Counted from the first letter of the stretch, positions 52,872 to 63,708 are shown. The stretch: DNA of 64,000 nucleotides from Paracoccaceae bacterium (GCA_024642725.1 JAHEAO010000001.1:1343-65342), one strand, 5' to 3'. Notes: a model not told the origin generated them from the letters alone. Numbers and translations: made by a program.

Positions 52872-52901
52872 TTGACAGCCAAGGTTCAAATGCTGCATGA
52901 T
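52872..52901 (+). promoter_or_regulatory. Probable promoter and leader hairpin of the Hint-domain gene
   Basis: TTGACA (52872-52877) with an 18-base spacer to CATGAT (52896-52901) is a plausible sigma-70 promoter. Immediately after it a leader hairpin, CCCACC.AAGT around ACTTGGGTGGG (about 52904-52932), precedes the start codon by about 40 bases. The hairpin may influence translation or simply stabilise the leader. Confidence 0.45.
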
Positions 52902-52972
52902 CCACCCACCAAGTCCTCTGCACTTGGGTGGGGGCGTAATGCAGATGTGACCAGGACGTAAGGACTGATCGC

Positions 52973-53701
52973 ATGGCCAATTTACGCTACAACATGGCGG
53001 TTCCGGCACGAGCCCGGATGCCGGTTTACGATTCCGCGCTGCCGACTAAGAATGTTCAGGCCAACACCCGGTTGCGAACAGTGCAGTTTTCCTGGCTGTC
53101 TCGATTTGGAGAGCTGGAAAGCCGGACGACGAATGTTCCCGACATGCCGCTGTTTCACATGGCGTTCAATGCGTTTGCTCGCGGGACACTGGTGCAGACA
53201 CCGCAAGGTCCGGTCGCCATAGAAGACCTCGAACCGGGTAAGATGGTCGAAACCGTGGGCGGTGCCCCGTGCAGGATCAACTGGACCGGGACGATGGCAA
53301 GCGATGCGCCAGCCAATACTGGTCGCGCCTCCTTCCTCTATCGCGTCACCGAATGCAGCTATGGTCTTGGTCACGGCAAGCCCGATCTTCTGCTCGGACC
53401 GGGCGCTCGCCTCATGCGCCCGTCACGGATCGGTTTGGATACGGCGCGGCTGGACTTGGTGTCCGACCTCGTCGACGGGCAGCAGATCGTACAGGTCGCG
53501 CCGCGAACTCCGGTTCAACTCTACCATATCGCGCTGCCTTCGCATCGCCTTATCAGGGCCAACGATGTCGCAGTGGAGAGCTTTCATCCCGGCCATGCCG
53601 CTAGTCTCGCGGTTGCCGACGATCTATTCGGCCAGTTCGTTTCACTGTTCCCGCAGGTTCGCACACTCGGGGAGTTCGGTCCGCTCAACTACCTGCGTTG
53701 A
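52973..53701 (+). CDS. Hint-domain protein
   Basis: A 242-residue protein whose centre (about residues 65-220) is a Hint (hedgehog/intein) module: FARGTLVQTPQGPVAIEDLEPGK, CRINWTG, LLGPGARLMRP and LYHIALPSHRLIRANDVAVESF. The first residue of the module is alanine (F-N-A-F-A-R-G) rather than the cysteine used for self-splicing, so splicing is doubtful. Many Roseobacters have such stand-alone Hint proteins of unknown role. No signal peptide. Confidence 0.8.
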   Translation: MANLRYNMAVPARARMPVYDSALPTKNVQANTRLRTVQFSWLSRFGELESRTTNVPDMPLFHMAFNAFARGTLVQTPQGPVAIEDLEPGKMVETVGGAPCRINWTGTMASDAPANTGRASFLYRVTECSYGLGHGKPDLLLGPGARLMRPSRIGLDTARLDLVSDLVDGQQIVQVAPRTPVQLYHIALPSHRLIRANDVAVESFHPGHAASLAVADDLFGQFVSLFPQVRTLGEFGPLNYLR

Positions 53702-53705
53702 GACG

Positions 53706-54206
53706 TCAGGCGTTCTTGTTCAGTCGGCTTTCAAGCACGTCGAACGGAACGCCGGGCAAATCCTTGGCGCAGCGGATCACAAGCGACGTCTTGACGCTCG
53801 CCACGTTGTCAGCCGCCGTCAGCTGCTCAGTCAGGAAATTCTGGAATGTCGACAGGTCCGGCGCCACGCATTTCAGGATAAAGTCGACTTCGCCATTGAG
53901 CATGTGACACTCCCTGACCAGCGCCCAATCCCGGCAGCGTTTCTCAAATGCCGACAAGTCCGCTTCGGCCTGACTTTGCAACCCCACCATTGCAAAGACC
54001 TGAACCTCGAACCCAAGCTGGCGGCTATCGACATCCGCATGGTAACCCTTGATGAAACCGCTTTCTTCAAGGGTGCGCACCCGGCGCAAACAGGGAGGAG
54101 CAGAAATCCCAACCCGTTTCGCCAATTCAACATTGGTCATCCGCCCGTCAGCTTGCAGTTCCGCCAGGATTTGACGATCAATAGGGTCGAGTTTGCTAAC
54201 GGCCAT
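53706..54206 (-). CDS. Lrp/AsnC-family transcriptional regulator
   Basis: A 166-residue Lrp-type regulator: an N-terminal HTH (KLDPIDRQILAELQADGRMTNVELAKRVGIS) and C-terminal RAM ligand domain (DWALVRECHMLNGEVDFILKC). Such proteins sense amino acids. AGGAGG sits five bases before the ATG at 54206. It is divergent from trxB with about 190 bases between; a role in regulating trxB is possible but not shown. Confidence 0.93.
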   Translation of the reverse strand: MAVSKLDPIDRQILAELQADGRMTNVELAKRVGISAPPCLRRVRTLEESGFIKGYHADVDSRQLGFEVQVFAMVGLQSQAEADLSAFEKRCRDWALVRECHMLNGEVDFILKCVAPDLSTFQNFLTEQLTAADNVASVKTSLVIRCAKDLPGVPFDVLESRLNKNA

Positions 54207-54288
54207 GGAACCTCCTGACTGGCTATTCGAGACATTACTCTTGCGCCCCGAAAGACGCAATATTATTTCGATTCCGCGCAACATCTGA

Positions 54289-55341
<1,053 letters not shown>

Positions 55342-55572
55342 GGTCCCCGACAAGGTGGCGGGCCTGCGAATCCAGTCCCCCCAAAGCAGGGCGCGCCACA
55401 TCGCGCCCGATGCGGTCCCCGAATGAGCAATGATCTGGGCGGGTATCAGCCATTCGCCCAGAATCTGGGTCAATCGCAAGCCGGGGCTTGAAATTTGCCT
55501 GACAAAGGGGCTAGGTCCGCGCGAAATCTCTTCCCGCCCGCGGGCTCTTATTCAAGTGGACCAGTTGCGATC

Positions 55573-57279
55573 ATGCAGAATTCTAACCTAACCCCAATCC
55601 CCGAGCTTTATGTTTCATACGAGTCTTCTCAGAAACTCAAGATGGAAGCCGCAGACCTTGTAAGCTTGGATCTGACGCCTCGCCAGATCTGCGACCTTGA
55701 GCTTCTGATGAATGGGGGCTTCAACCCGCTCAAGGGATTTCTGTCGCAGGCCGACTACGACAGCGTCGTTGAGAACATGCGCCTTGCCGACGGCGCACTT
55801 TGGCCAATCCCGATCACGCTCGATGTCAGCGAGAAATTTGCGGCCAGCGTCGAGAATGGCCAGGACATCGCCCTGCGTGATCAGGAAGGCGTGATCCTAG
55901 CGACCATGACGGTCACCGACAACTGGGTGCCGGACAAGAAGCGTGAAGCCGAGAAAGTATTCGGAGCCGACGATAGTGCTCATCCAGCGGTCAACTATCT
56001 GCACAACGCTGCGGGAAAGGTTTATCTGGGCGGCCCGGTCACCGGCATCCAGCAGCCGGTACATTACGATTTCCGCGCCCGCCGGGACACACCGAACGAA
56101 CTGCGTGCATATTTCCGCAAAGTCGGATGGCGGCGGGTCGTCGCGTTCCAGACCCGCAACCCGCTGCACCGCGCACATCAGGAACTGACCTTCCGCGCAG
56201 CCAAGGAAGCACAGGCCAACCTGCTGATTCACCCCGTTGTCGGAATGACAAAGCCGGGTGACGTCGATCATTTCACACGCGTGCGCTGCTACGAAGCCGT
56301 GCTTGATAAATACCCGGCCTCGACAACGACAATGAGCCTGCTGAACCTCGCCATGCGCATGGCGGGCCCGCGCGAGGCCGTCTGGCACGGCCTGATCCGC
56401 GCCAACCACGGCTGCACGCACTTCATTGTCGGCCGCGACCACGCCGGGCCGGGCAAGAACAGCCAAGGCAAGGACTTCTACGGCCCCTACGACGCTCAGG
56501 AGCTTTTCAAGAAGCACGAATCGGAAATCGGCCTTGAAATGGTTGACTTCAAGCACATGGTCTATGTGCAGGAGAAAGCACAGTATTTCCCGGTAGACGA
56601 AGTGCCGAAAGACTCGACCGTCTTGGACATTTCGGGAACCGAACTGCGCCGTCGTCTGGCGGAAGGTCTTGAGATCCCTGAATGGTTCTCGTTCCCCGAG
56701 GTGGTGAAAGAGCTGCGCCGCACCCGGCCACCGCGGTCCAAGCAGGGCTTCACCGTCTTCTTCACTGGCTTCTCCGGTTCGGGAAAGTCGACCATCGCGA
56801 ACGCGCTCATGGTCAAGCTGATGGAAATGGGCGGTCGGCCGGTCACACTTCTGGATGGCGATCTGGTTCGCAAGAACCTGTCCTCCGAACTCGGCTTCTC
56901 GAAAGAACACCGCGACCTCAACATTCGCCGTATCGGCTATGTCGCATCCGAGATCACGAAGAATGGCGGCATCGCCATCTGTGCGCCGATCGCGCCCTAT
57001 GCCTCGACCCGCCGCGCGGTCCGCGAAGATATAGAGCAGTTCGGGGCCTTCCTCGAAGTGCATGTCGCAACCTCGATCGAGGAATGCGAACGCCGCGACC
57101 GGAAAGGTCTCTATAAGCTCGCTCGCGAGGGCAAGATCAAGGAGTTCACGGGCATTTCCGACCCCTACGATGAGCCGCAGAATCCCGAATTGCGCGTTGA
57201 GACAGAGAATGTTGACGTCGACAATTGCGCACATCAGGTCATTCTGAAGCTCGAAAGCATGGGGCTGATCGCTGCCTGA
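55573..57279 (+). CDS. Bifunctional sulfate adenylyltransferase / APS kinase
   Basis: A 568-residue fusion: an ATP-sulfurylase part (about residues 1-385) with TRNPLHRAH (194-202) and GRDHAGPGK (287-295), and a C-terminal APS kinase (about 390-568) with Walker A GFSGSGKST (399-407). It makes PAPS from sulfate for assimilation. Both active sites look intact, and the fused order SAT-APSK is typical of these alphaproteobacteria. The start at 55573 gives the family N-terminus. A hairpin terminator follows. Confidence 0.95.
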   Translation: MQNSNLTPIPELYVSYESSQKLKMEAADLVSLDLTPRQICDLELLMNGGFNPLKGFLSQADYDSVVENMRLADGALWPIPITLDVSEKFAASVENGQDIALRDQEGVILATMTVTDNWVPDKKREAEKVFGADDSAHPAVNYLHNAAGKVYLGGPVTGIQQPVHYDFRARRDTPNELRAYFRKVGWRRVVAFQTRNPLHRAHQELTFRAAKEAQANLLIHPVVGMTKPGDVDHFTRVRCYEAVLDKYPASTTTMSLLNLAMRMAGPREAVWHGLIRANHGCTHFIVGRDHAGPGKNSQGKDFYGPYDAQELFKKHESEIGLEMVDFKHMVYVQEKAQYFPVDEVPKDSTVLDISGTELRRRLAEGLEIPEWFSFPEVVKELRRTRPPRSKQGFTVFFTGFSGSGKSTIANALMVKLMEMGGRPVTLLDGDLVRKNLSSELGFSKEHRDLNIRRIGYVASEITKNGGIAICAPIAPYASTRRAVREDIEQFGAFLEVHVATSIEECERRDRKGLYKLAREGKIKEFTGISDPYDEPQNPELRVETENVDVDNCAHQVILKLESMGLIAA

Positions 57280-57312
57280 GATCCGGCAGGGCAACACCCG
57301 ATCGAATTTGTC

Positions 57313-57333
57313 GCCCCGGCCAAGTGCCGGGGC
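57313..57333 (+). terminator. Terminator after the sulfate-activation gene
   Basis: GCCCCGGC-CAAGT-GCCGGGGC, an 8-bp GC stem followed by GTTTCAATTTC, between the two convergent genes. Confidence 0.8.
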
Positions 57334-57342
57334 GTTTCAATT

Positions 57343-58317
57343 TCAGCCAGCGGCGGGGGTTCTGCCAGCAAGAACTTCGGCAAACAGCGGCAGGTCCATG
57401 TTGCCGCCACTGAGGATCACGGCAACCTTCCGTCCCGCCAGTTTCTTGCGCTCCTGAAGCGCCGCGGCCAGCGGCGCGGCCCCGGCACCTTCAGCCAAGT
57501 TGTGGATCGCTCTGAAGTAGATGCGTATGGCCCCCGCCACCTCATCGTCGCTCACAGCAACGATGCGGGCCGCGCCTTTCGAATAGATGTCATAGGCCGC
57601 CTGAACCGGTATCCGAACTGCCATTCCGTCGGCGATTGTGCGGGCGGAATTGGTTTCAATAAGCCGTCCCGCTTCGACGGACAGTTTGACCGTTTGTGCC
57701 TCCGTCGACACGACCCCGACCACCTCCGCCTTGCAGCCAAGCGCATCGCGCGCGGCGATGACGCCGCATATTCCTGATCCGCAACCAATCGGAACGTAGA
57801 CCGTTTCCAGATCCGGATGTTCGCTGAAAAGCTCCAGCCCGTAGGTGGCGACACCGCGAAGAAGTTCGGTGTGAAACGGTGGCACCGGGAACAGCCCTTC
57901 TGCTTCGGCAAGCCGCATCGCCTCGCAGCGCGCCTCGTCGAAATCCCGGCCGAACTCAACCAGCTCGGCCCCAAAAGACTTCATCGCCGCGTTCTTCTCT
58001 GTCGAATTTCCAAATGGCACCAGTATCTTGGCACGCAACCCTGCCGCGACCGCAGCGCGCGCCTGACTTTGACCGTGATTGCCTCTTGTCGCGGTGATGA
58101 TACCGGGGACTTGGGCGTGCTCGCGTTTCAGCCATTCCACGAACGTGATTCCGCCACGCACCTTGAACGCCCCGGTCGGCGCGTGGTTTTCATGCTTCAC
58201 GATGACTTCGGTGCCCACCTCGCCGGAAATGGCAGGCCACATGTATTGTGGCGTCGGTTGCATGAAGCGTTTCACGATGTCATGCGCAGCGTTCAGGTCT
58301 TGTTGGGTAAATAACAT
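57343..58317 (-). CDS. Threonine dehydratase-like PLP enzyme
   Basis: A 324-residue PLP enzyme of the serine/threonine dehydratase family: the lysine motif TGAFKVRGG (Lys52), the phosphate-binding GCGSGICG, and ILSGGNMDL. It lacks the C-terminal regulatory domain of biosynthetic IlvA, so it is the catabolic or racemase-type. It is convergent with the sulfate-activation gene. Serine versus threonine preference is not readable. Confidence 0.88.
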   Translation of the reverse strand: MLFTQQDLNAAHDIVKRFMQPTPQYMWPAISGEVGTEVIVKHENHAPTGAFKVRGGITFVEWLKREHAQVPGIITATRGNHGQSQARAAVAAGLRAKILVPFGNSTEKNAAMKSFGAELVEFGRDFDEARCEAMRLAEAEGLFPVPPFHTELLRGVATYGLELFSEHPDLETVYVPIGCGSGICGVIAARDALGCKAEVVGVVSTEAQTVKLSVEAGRLIETNSARTIADGMAVRIPVQAAYDIYSKGAARIVAVSDDEVAGAIRIYFRAIHNLAEGAGAAPLAAALQERKKLAGRKVAVILSGGNMDLPLFAEVLAGRTPAAG

Positions 58318-58389
58318 GTCGGGACCGGCACCATCTTTTCGGATCAGGGCAGCATAGCTTCTCGTCCCGGTCTCACAAGCCGGGGATGT

Positions 58390-58872
58390 TCAGCCGGCAC
58401 GCATCATCCGCCCGATCAGACCGTCCTTGAGCACATACTGGTGAAACAGCGCCGCAGCCGTGTGCATTGCGACAACGATCCATCCGGCGTTGAACAGAAC
58501 CTCGTGAACTTCACCGGCCTCTCTGACGCCACCAAACCAAGCCATCAGGCCGGATATCGGCAACAGGACGAGGACCAGATACAGCGCCGCATGCGTCAGC
58601 CCCGCCACCCGGTTCAGCAAAGAATTCGCGCCCGGCTCAGATGCGGGCACGCCGCGCCGCCAGCGAAGCGCAAGGCGGATCAAAACCAGCACCAGAACGG
58701 CAATCCCCGTGTACACGTGCACAGGCACACCCGTTCCAGTGATCTCCTGTCCCTTAAGGAAAGCGCGCCAACCGTCCTTCATCGCCTCGTGCGACACGAA
58801 ACTGACAATCAGAAGCGCCGCTGTCACCCAATGCAGGATGATCTGAAACCGGCTGTAACCTTGTGGTGCCAT
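58390..58872 (-). CDS. Cytochrome b561 family protein
   Basis: A 160-residue, four-helix membrane protein; histidines in ILHWVTAA, VPVHVYTG and MHTAAALFHQY are the expected haem ligands. Such cytochrome b561 proteins oxidise quinol or pass electrons to superoxide/thiol acceptors. The ATG begins MAPQGYSRFQIILHW. It has no obvious partner here. Confidence 0.9.
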   Translation of the reverse strand: MAPQGYSRFQIILHWVTAALLIVSFVSHEAMKDGWRAFLKGQEITGTGVPVHVYTGIAVLVLVLIRLALRWRRGVPASEPGANSLLNRVAGLTHAALYLVLVLLPISGLMAWFGGVREAGEVHEVLFNAGWIVVAMHTAAALFHQYVLKDGLIGRMMRAG

Positions 58873-58959
58873 GACTGTGAAAACTCCTGCTGCTCAGATC
58901 GTGCCGATCACGATCGACTATTTGAGCACATACGCTGGAAAGGAGCTTTTCCGTCGCGC

Positions 58960-59187
58960 CTAATGCACATTTACCGGGGCAAGGTCATTTTGCCGCGCCA
59001 GCACGAAGGCCATGTGACGGTCGCGGACCAGTGCCAGACGCTCGCCGTCGGCGTTGTGCACGGCGTAAAGCTTGTCGGCGCCTTCAGCTGCCTCCTGCAC
59101 TTCGGCAGGCAAATCTATGACCGCAACGGCGCGCACATAGACAATCCTGTCTTCGTTGCCCGGCAGATTCTCGAATTTGGTATTCAT
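58960..59187 (-). CDS. DUF1150 family protein
   Basis: A 75-residue DUF1150 protein (VIDLPAEVQEAAEGADKLYAVHNADGERLALVRDR, then AFVLARQNDLAPVNVH). DUF1150 is alphaproteobacterial and commonly paired with small heat-shock proteins. It lies 14 bases after the hsp20 stop, in the same operon. Function unknown. Confidence 0.9.
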   Translation of the reverse strand: MNTKFENLPGNEDRIVYVRAVAVIDLPAEVQEAAEGADKLYAVHNADGERLALVRDRHMAFVLARQNDLAPVNVH

Positions 59188-59201
59188 GCTCTTCCCCTCT
59201 T

Positions 59202-59615
59202 CTATCCACGGTCGATCTTGATCGTCTGTACGACAGATCTGGCCTGTGACCGGTTCAGGTCCACGTGCAAAAGACCGTTCTCCATGCTGGCCCCGGCAAC
59301 ATCCACGCCCTCTGCCAGCACAAAGCTGCGCTGGAATTGCCGCGCGGCTATGCCACGATGCAGAAAAATGCGGTCATCGCTCGGGTCGGATTGGCGCCCG
59401 CGTATCACCAACTGGCGGTCTTCAACCGTAATCTCAAGATCCGCTTCGGAAAAACCCGCGACCGCAAGCGTGATCCGAAAGGAATGATCGCTCGTCTGTT
59501 CGATATTGAAAGGCGGGTATCCACCCAGATCCGTCTTTGCAGCACGCTCCATCAGTCTTTCCAACTGATCGAACCCCAGAAGCATGGGATGGGTACTTAG
59601 CGTCAGTTTCGTCAT
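59202..59615 (-). CDS. Small heat-shock protein (Hsp20/IbpA-like)
   Basis: A 137-residue alpha-crystallin chaperone. The core domain (about residues 35-130) has FRITLAVAGFSEADLEITVE, RGIAARQFQRSF and NGLLHVDL. It holds unfolding proteins at high temperature. The ATG at 59615 was chosen because AAAGGA lies seven bases upstream, while the GTG six bases earlier is too close to it. A sigma-32-type promoter is present upstream. Confidence 0.92.
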   Translation of the reverse strand: MTKLTLSTHPMLLGFDQLERLMERAAKTDLGGYPPFNIEQTSDHSFRITLAVAGFSEADLEITVEDRQLVIRGRQSDPSDDRIFLHRGIAARQFQRSFVLAEGVDVAGASMENGLLHVDLNRSQARSVVQTIKIDRG

Positions 59616-59680
59616 CGACACGTCCTTTAAGAAAGCGACCGTCCTTCACAAGGCCCCGTCCAACGGCGGCCTCGGTTAAA

Positions 59681-59709
59681 ATATGGGGAGTGCAAGTCAC
59701 AACCGCAAG
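59681..59709 (-). promoter_or_regulatory. Candidate sigma-32 (RpoH) promoter of the hsp20 operon
   Basis: On the minus strand CTTGCG (59709-59704), a 15-base spacer and CCCCATAT (59688-59681) match the heat-shock sigma consensus (CTTG then CCCCATnT). The predicted 5' untranslated region is about 55 bases. Confidence 0.5.
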
Positions 59710-59799
59710 AGCTTGAAGCCGCGGCGCAAACCCTTTGCGCAGGGACGTATTCTAGATACTCTGCATCGGGCCAGCTGAAAGCGAGTCGGAAAGCCATCA

Positions 59800-60018
59800 A
59801 TGAACAAATCCAGCCGAATGGATCATTTTGAAGTCATCCGTGTCAGGCTTGAAGTCTTGCGGCGCGAACATCGTGACCTCGACGATGCCATTCACGCGCT
59901 TGAGCAAAGCGGTCGCGCTGATCAGCTCAGGCTGCGTCGCCTGAAGAAGCAGAAGCTCCACCTCAAGGACCAGATCGCGCAGATCGAGGATGAACTGACT
60001 CCGGACATTATTGCGTGA
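59800..60018 (+). CDS. YdcH-like DUF465 protein
   Basis: A 72-residue helical protein: VRLEVLRREHRDLDDAIHALEQ and LRRLKKQKLHLKDQIAQIE, the two-helix DUF465/YdcH pattern. Function unknown. It is about 48 bases before purE and may share its transcript. The ATG follows AAAGC rather than a strong ribosome-binding site. Confidence 0.88.
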   Translation: MNKSSRMDHFEVIRVRLEVLRREHRDLDDAIHALEQSGRADQLRLRRLKKQKLHLKDQIAQIEDELTPDIIA

Positions 60019-60065
60019 CAGCATGATCTGGCTATAGTGCCGCTTCCCTGAACCGGAGCGACACG

Positions 60066-60554
60066 ATGACAAAAGTGAAAGTCGGTATCATCATGGGCAG
60101 CCAGTCCGACTGGCCGACCATGAAGGAAGCCGCATCTGTGCTCGATGAACTGGGCATTACCCACGAAACCAAGATCGTCTCGGCTCATCGCACCCCCGAC
60201 CGGCTCTGGGCCTACGGCAAGACAGCGGTTGACCGCGGTCTACAGGTCATCATCGCGGGCGCTGGCGGCGCCGCGCATCTGCCGGGAATGATGGCATCCA
60301 AGACCCGCGTTCCGGTCATCGGCGTCCCCATCCAAACCAAGGCTTTGAATGGAATAGACAGCCTGTATTCAATCGTTCAGATGCCAAAGGGCTATCCCGT
60401 CGCGACGATGGCAATCGGTGCGGCCGGTGCCGCGAACGCAGGCCTGATGGCCGCGCAAATCCTGTCCCTACAGGACGATGGACTCGCGGCGAGACTCGAC
60501 AGCTGGCGGCAATCGCTTTCGGCCTCTATTCCGGAAGAGCCGAGCAATGATTGA
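60066..60554 (+). CDS. purE: N5-carboxyaminoimidazole ribonucleotide mutase
   Basis: A 162-residue class I Pur[14 protein letters not shown] (phosphate-binding), [10 protein letters not shown] (catalytic His) and [11 protein letters not shown]. It rearranges N5-CAIR to CAIR in purine synthesis. The last eight bases overlap the start of purK, giving a purEK operon. Confidence 0.95.
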   Translation: MTKVKVGIIMGSQSDWPTMKEAASVLDELGITHETKIVSAHRTPDRLWAYGKTAVDRGLQVIIAGAGGAAHLPGMMASKTRVPVIGVPIQTKALNGIDSLYSIVQMPKGYPVATMAIGAAGAANAGLMAAQILSLQDDGLAARLDSWRQSLSASIPEEPSND

Positions 60555-61614
60555 ACCCCTGTCACCAGGCGCCAGGATCGGCATCCTCGGCGGTGGGCAA
60601 CTCGGCCGCATGCTATCAGTTGCGGCCTCGCGCCTTGGGTTCAGCTGCCATATCTACGAACCCGGAGCCAACCCGCCCGCCGGGCATGTTGCGGAAAAGG
60701 TGACGACTGCGGGATATGATGACACTGCGGCACTGACGCGTTTCGCCCAGTCCGTCGATGTCATCACCTATGAATTCGAGAACATCCCGACAGCGGCGCT
60801 CGACACGCTTGAAGCGCTGCGCCCGGTTCGCCCGAACCGCGAGGCATTGCGGATCAGTCAGGACCGGCTGACCGAAAAGACCTTCCTGCAGGGTCTAGGG
60901 CTGAACACCGCGCCGTTTGCTACAGTCGATAGCCTGAAGGATTTGCAACAAAGCCTGATCACGATCGGAACGCCGTCGATCGTCAAGACCCGGACGCTGG
61001 GGTACGATGGCAAAGGTCAATGGCGCATCACTGACACCGTTGATCCGGAGGCCGTCTATGGCGATATGGCTGGCGCCGCCGCAATACTCGAGGGTTTCGT
61101 CGACTTCAGCCATGAGGTCTCGGTCGTCGGTGCACGAAGCCTCTCGGGGCAGATCGCTTGCTTTGACCCGGGCGAAAACGTCCACAGAAATGGCATCTTG
61201 CACACAACCCGGGTCCCCGCCCGACTCTCACCTTCGCAACGCACCGACGCGGTGCTGATCGCCGCGAAAATCCTGAACGAGCTGGACTATGTCGGCGTTA
61301 TCGGGGTCGAGCTTTTCGTGACCAAGGGCGGTCTGGTGGTCAATGAATTTGCGCCGCGCGTCCACAATTCCGGGCACTGGACTCAAAACGGCTGCGTGAT
61401 CGACCAATTCGAACAGCATATCCGGGCAATTGCGGGCTGGCCCCTTGGTGACGGCAGCCGTCATTCGGACATAGAAATGCTGAACCTGATCGGCGATGAC
61501 ATCGAGCGCATTCCCGAAATAGCCTCTGACGGAACCAGCGCGATCCATCTCTACGGAAAAGCCGAGGCGAAGCCCGGCCGGAAAATGGGCCATGTCAACA
61601 AGGTCGTCGGCTAG
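60547..61614 (+). CDS. purK: N5-carboxyaminoimidazole ribonucleotide synthase
   Basis: A 355-residue ATP-grasp enzyme with [12 protein letters not shown], the ATP-binding [15 protein letters not shown] and [13 protein letters not shown]. It makes N5-CAIR from AIR, bicarbonate and ATP. The ATG at 60547 overlaps purE and gives the normal N-terminus. Confidence 0.95.
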   Translation: MIEPLSPGARIGILGGGQLGRMLSVAASRLGFSCHIYEPGANPPAGHVAEKVTTAGYDDTAALTRFAQSVDVITYEFENIPTAALDTLEALRPVRPNREALRISQDRLTEKTFLQGLGLNTAPFATVDSLKDLQQSLITIGTPSIVKTRTLGYDGKGQWRITDTVDPEAVYGDMAGAAAILEGFVDFSHEVSVVGARSLSGQIACFDPGENVHRNGILHTTRVPARLSPSQRTDAVLIAAKILNELDYVGVIGVELFVTKGGLVVNEFAPRVHNSGHWTQNGCVIDQFEQHIRAIAGWPLGDGSRHSDIEMLNLIGDDIERIPEIASDGTSAIHLYGKAEAKPGRKMGHVNKVVG

Positions 61615-61659
61615 GACGCAGAGGCACATCTGCATCCCGGCGCGCAGACCAGAAAACAT

Positions 61660-62403
61660 CTATTTTTCAATCGCTTCACGAACTGCGTCACTGACTTCGC
61701 GCATGACATCTGACAGCGTCAGGCTATGATCGAACTGACCATTTTGCAGAAACTCGATCACCTCTGCGATCACCAGCGGGTTCAGCATCATGAAGGTGTG
61801 GGTCACCGGCAGGATAATGTGGTCATCCATCCCGGCCAGAATGGTGGATTCGACCGATACCTTGCCGTCATCCTCCCCCTCGATCAGGTTTGAATACAGC
61901 GGGTTCAGCGACCGGTTGCCAGCGATTACGCCCAATTCGAAATCGGGAAAACCCAACTGTCTTGGCAGGCTGTCGTCAGAGGTTCCCAGTTCCAGCCCTG
62001 CGGGCCCATTGATCCATTGAAACGGCCCCAGATCACCAAAATAATCCACAAGCTCAGACCCGCGGTTCGGCGGAGCCATCATGACGACCCGACCCATCTG
62101 CGCCGGGCGGTTCCCCGCCAGCCATGCACGCGCCAGAATTCCACCCATCGAATGGGTAACGAAATGCACCTTCGTCTCACCGCAAGCGGCAACAGCCGGC
62201 GTCACCTGTGCGACCAGATCCTCGATCGGTGCCTTGGTCGACGGATACCCCTTGTTGACAACAGTGTATCCCGCCGCCTTCAGCGCCTCCTCCATGAGCA
62301 GCATCGAGTTCTCTGTCCTCGCAAGCCCATGCAGAAGCACGACGCATTCTGCCTGTGCAAGCGCGGGCACCATATAGGCCATCAGGGTAATTATCCTTAA
62401 CAT
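61660..62403 (-). CDS. Exported alpha/beta-hydrolase (lipase/esterase-like)
   Basis: A 247-residue hydrolase with a short signal peptide ([14 protein letters not shown]), an oxyanion segment [10 protein letters not shown], the nucleophile elbow THSMGG (Ser) and [13 protein letters not shown]. The His is probably that in LPVTHTFMM. Substrates are likely small esters or lipids in the periplasm. It is divergent from the next NUDIX gene. Confidence 0.85.
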   Translation of the reverse strand: MLRIITLMAYMVPALAQAECVVLLHGLARTENSMLLMEEALKAAGYTVVNKGYPSTKAPIEDLVAQVTPAVAACGETKVHFVTHSMGGILARAWLAGNRPAQMGRVVMMAPPNRGSELVDYFGDLGPFQWINGPAGLELGTSDDSLPRQLGFPDFELGVIAGNRSLNPLYSNLIEGEDDGKVSVESTILAGMDDHIILPVTHTFMMLNPLVIAEVIEFLQNGQFDHSLTLSDVMREVSDAVREAIEK

Positions 62404-62481
62404 GCGCCAATGATAGTCGGTCTTTTTTCCAAGTTCGAGATCACGCTTGCAAATGCGGGCTGCAAAACGTCATCAAGTGGC

Positions 62482-62937
62482 ATGAGACACCGTTCGCCCA
62501 GACTGGCCGCCCGCGCAATCATCGTCAATGAGGCTCGATTGCTGTTGGTCAACGCCTATCCGAAGGCCAATCGATCCGACCTCTGGTGCGCACCCGGAGG
62601 CGGCGTCACCATCGGAACCTCCCTTCCCGACAATCTGGCGCGCGAGGTTCACGAAGAAACCGGACTAACCGTATCGGTCGGCGCTCTGGCCCTGGTGAAC
62701 GAGTTTCATGACCCTTCAAGCGGATTTCATCAGGTCGAACTGTTTTTCCGCTGTCAGATCATCAACGGCGAACTGCAGGACGACTGGCGCGACCCCGAGG
62801 GCATCGTGACCAGCCGTCGGTTCTTCACACTGGCAGAACTTCGCACCATCCGCCTGAAACCCGATAGCCTGCCCGATGTAGCATTCGGCGCGTCCGGCCC
62901 GGCCCATTACGACCAGCTTGAAAGAATCGTCCCCTAG
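62482..62937 (+). CDS. NUDIX hydrolase
   Basis: A 151-residue NUDIX domain: GGGVTIGTSLPDNLAREVHEETG with the R-E-x-x-E-E core. The start was placed at the ATG before RHRSPRLAARAIIV, the usual family beginning; an in-frame start at 62410 is less likely. The substrate is unknown. Confidence 0.85.
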   Translation: MRHRSPRLAARAIIVNEARLLLVNAYPKANRSDLWCAPGGGVTIGTSLPDNLAREVHEETGLTVSVGALALVNEFHDPSSGFHQVELFFRCQIINGELQDDWRDPEGIVTSRRFFTLAELRTIRLKPDSLPDVAFGASGPAHYDQLERIVP

Positions 62938-62951
62938 CGATCGCGTGAAAT

Positions 62952-63698
62952 TCAGCGGCGAGAAGAGCTTCCCCAGCTTCTGAACCACCCTAGGATTCGC
63001 GACATAAAGCCACTGGCACGTTCGACTGCGGCATCCGAAGCTTCGTCGATGTCTTCCAGAAGCGGGTCGATTGAACGTTCGCGAAATTGCGCCAGAATCC
63101 GCCATGCGGTGAAAAGCAGTATCGCCAGTGCCGTCAGAACAACGATGTTCACCCAAGGGATGATACGCACGTCTGGCCCTGCCACGGCCTTTATCGAAAT
63201 CGCGTTCGGGTAGATCGACAGGAACGGCAGCCGCCAGCCATAATGGGTCATCACCGCCCATTCCGGCGCTGCGGAGGTCGATTTCACGTTGGAGGACTCT
63301 GCCTGTAGGTTTGAACTGTCATACTTGAAATAGGGCGGCCAGACCCATCCTGTGTCCTCATTGCGGTAGACGATGACTTTTCCGTTCGGGCGAACGGCCT
63401 CGATGAAACGAACATCCCTCGTTTCGCCGGTTTCCGCCGTACCGACGTCAGGCGCCGCGTAGAACAGCCAGTTGGACCCGATCGTCGTGATCCGGTTGTA
63501 GGTATCCGTGACACGAATGATGTCATGCTGCGGCAAGGTGTAATGCAAGAAAGCACTGACAGACAAAATCAAGAGGCCCCAGAATGACCACTTCAGCCTT
63601 CTGCGCCCCTTGCTGCCTCTTGGGAATTTGAAATGGAGCACGGCCGCCGCAACGCCAATCAGGACAATCCAGAACACCCACCAGCCATAGCCCGACAT
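62952..63698 (-). CDS. DUF1523 membrane protein
   Basis: A 248-residue DUF1523 protein of alphaproteobacteria: two N-terminal helices (WWVFWIVLIGVAAAVLHF and LKWSFWGLLILSVSAFLHY), a periplasmic region with NRITTIGSNWLFYAAPDVG, and a third helix near residues 180-205. Function unknown. Operon with the following small membrane protein. Confidence 0.88.
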   Translation of the reverse strand: MSGYGWWVFWIVLIGVAAAVLHFKFPRGSKGRRRLKWSFWGLLILSVSAFLHYTLPQHDIIRVTDTYNRITTIGSNWLFYAAPDVGTAETGETRDVRFIEAVRPNGKVIVYRNEDTGWVWPPYFKYDSSNLQAESSNVKSTSAAPEWAVMTHYGWRLPFLSIYPNAISIKAVAGPDVRIIPWVNIVVLTALAILLFTAWRILAQFRERSIDPLLEDIDEASDAAVERASGFMSRILGWFRSWGSSSRR

Positions 63699-63708
63699 CT
63701 TAATTCTC

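Noticed and set aside
55897-57297. 466-codon minus-strand frame
   Set aside because: Antisense shadow of the sulfate adenylyltransferase/APS kinase gene.
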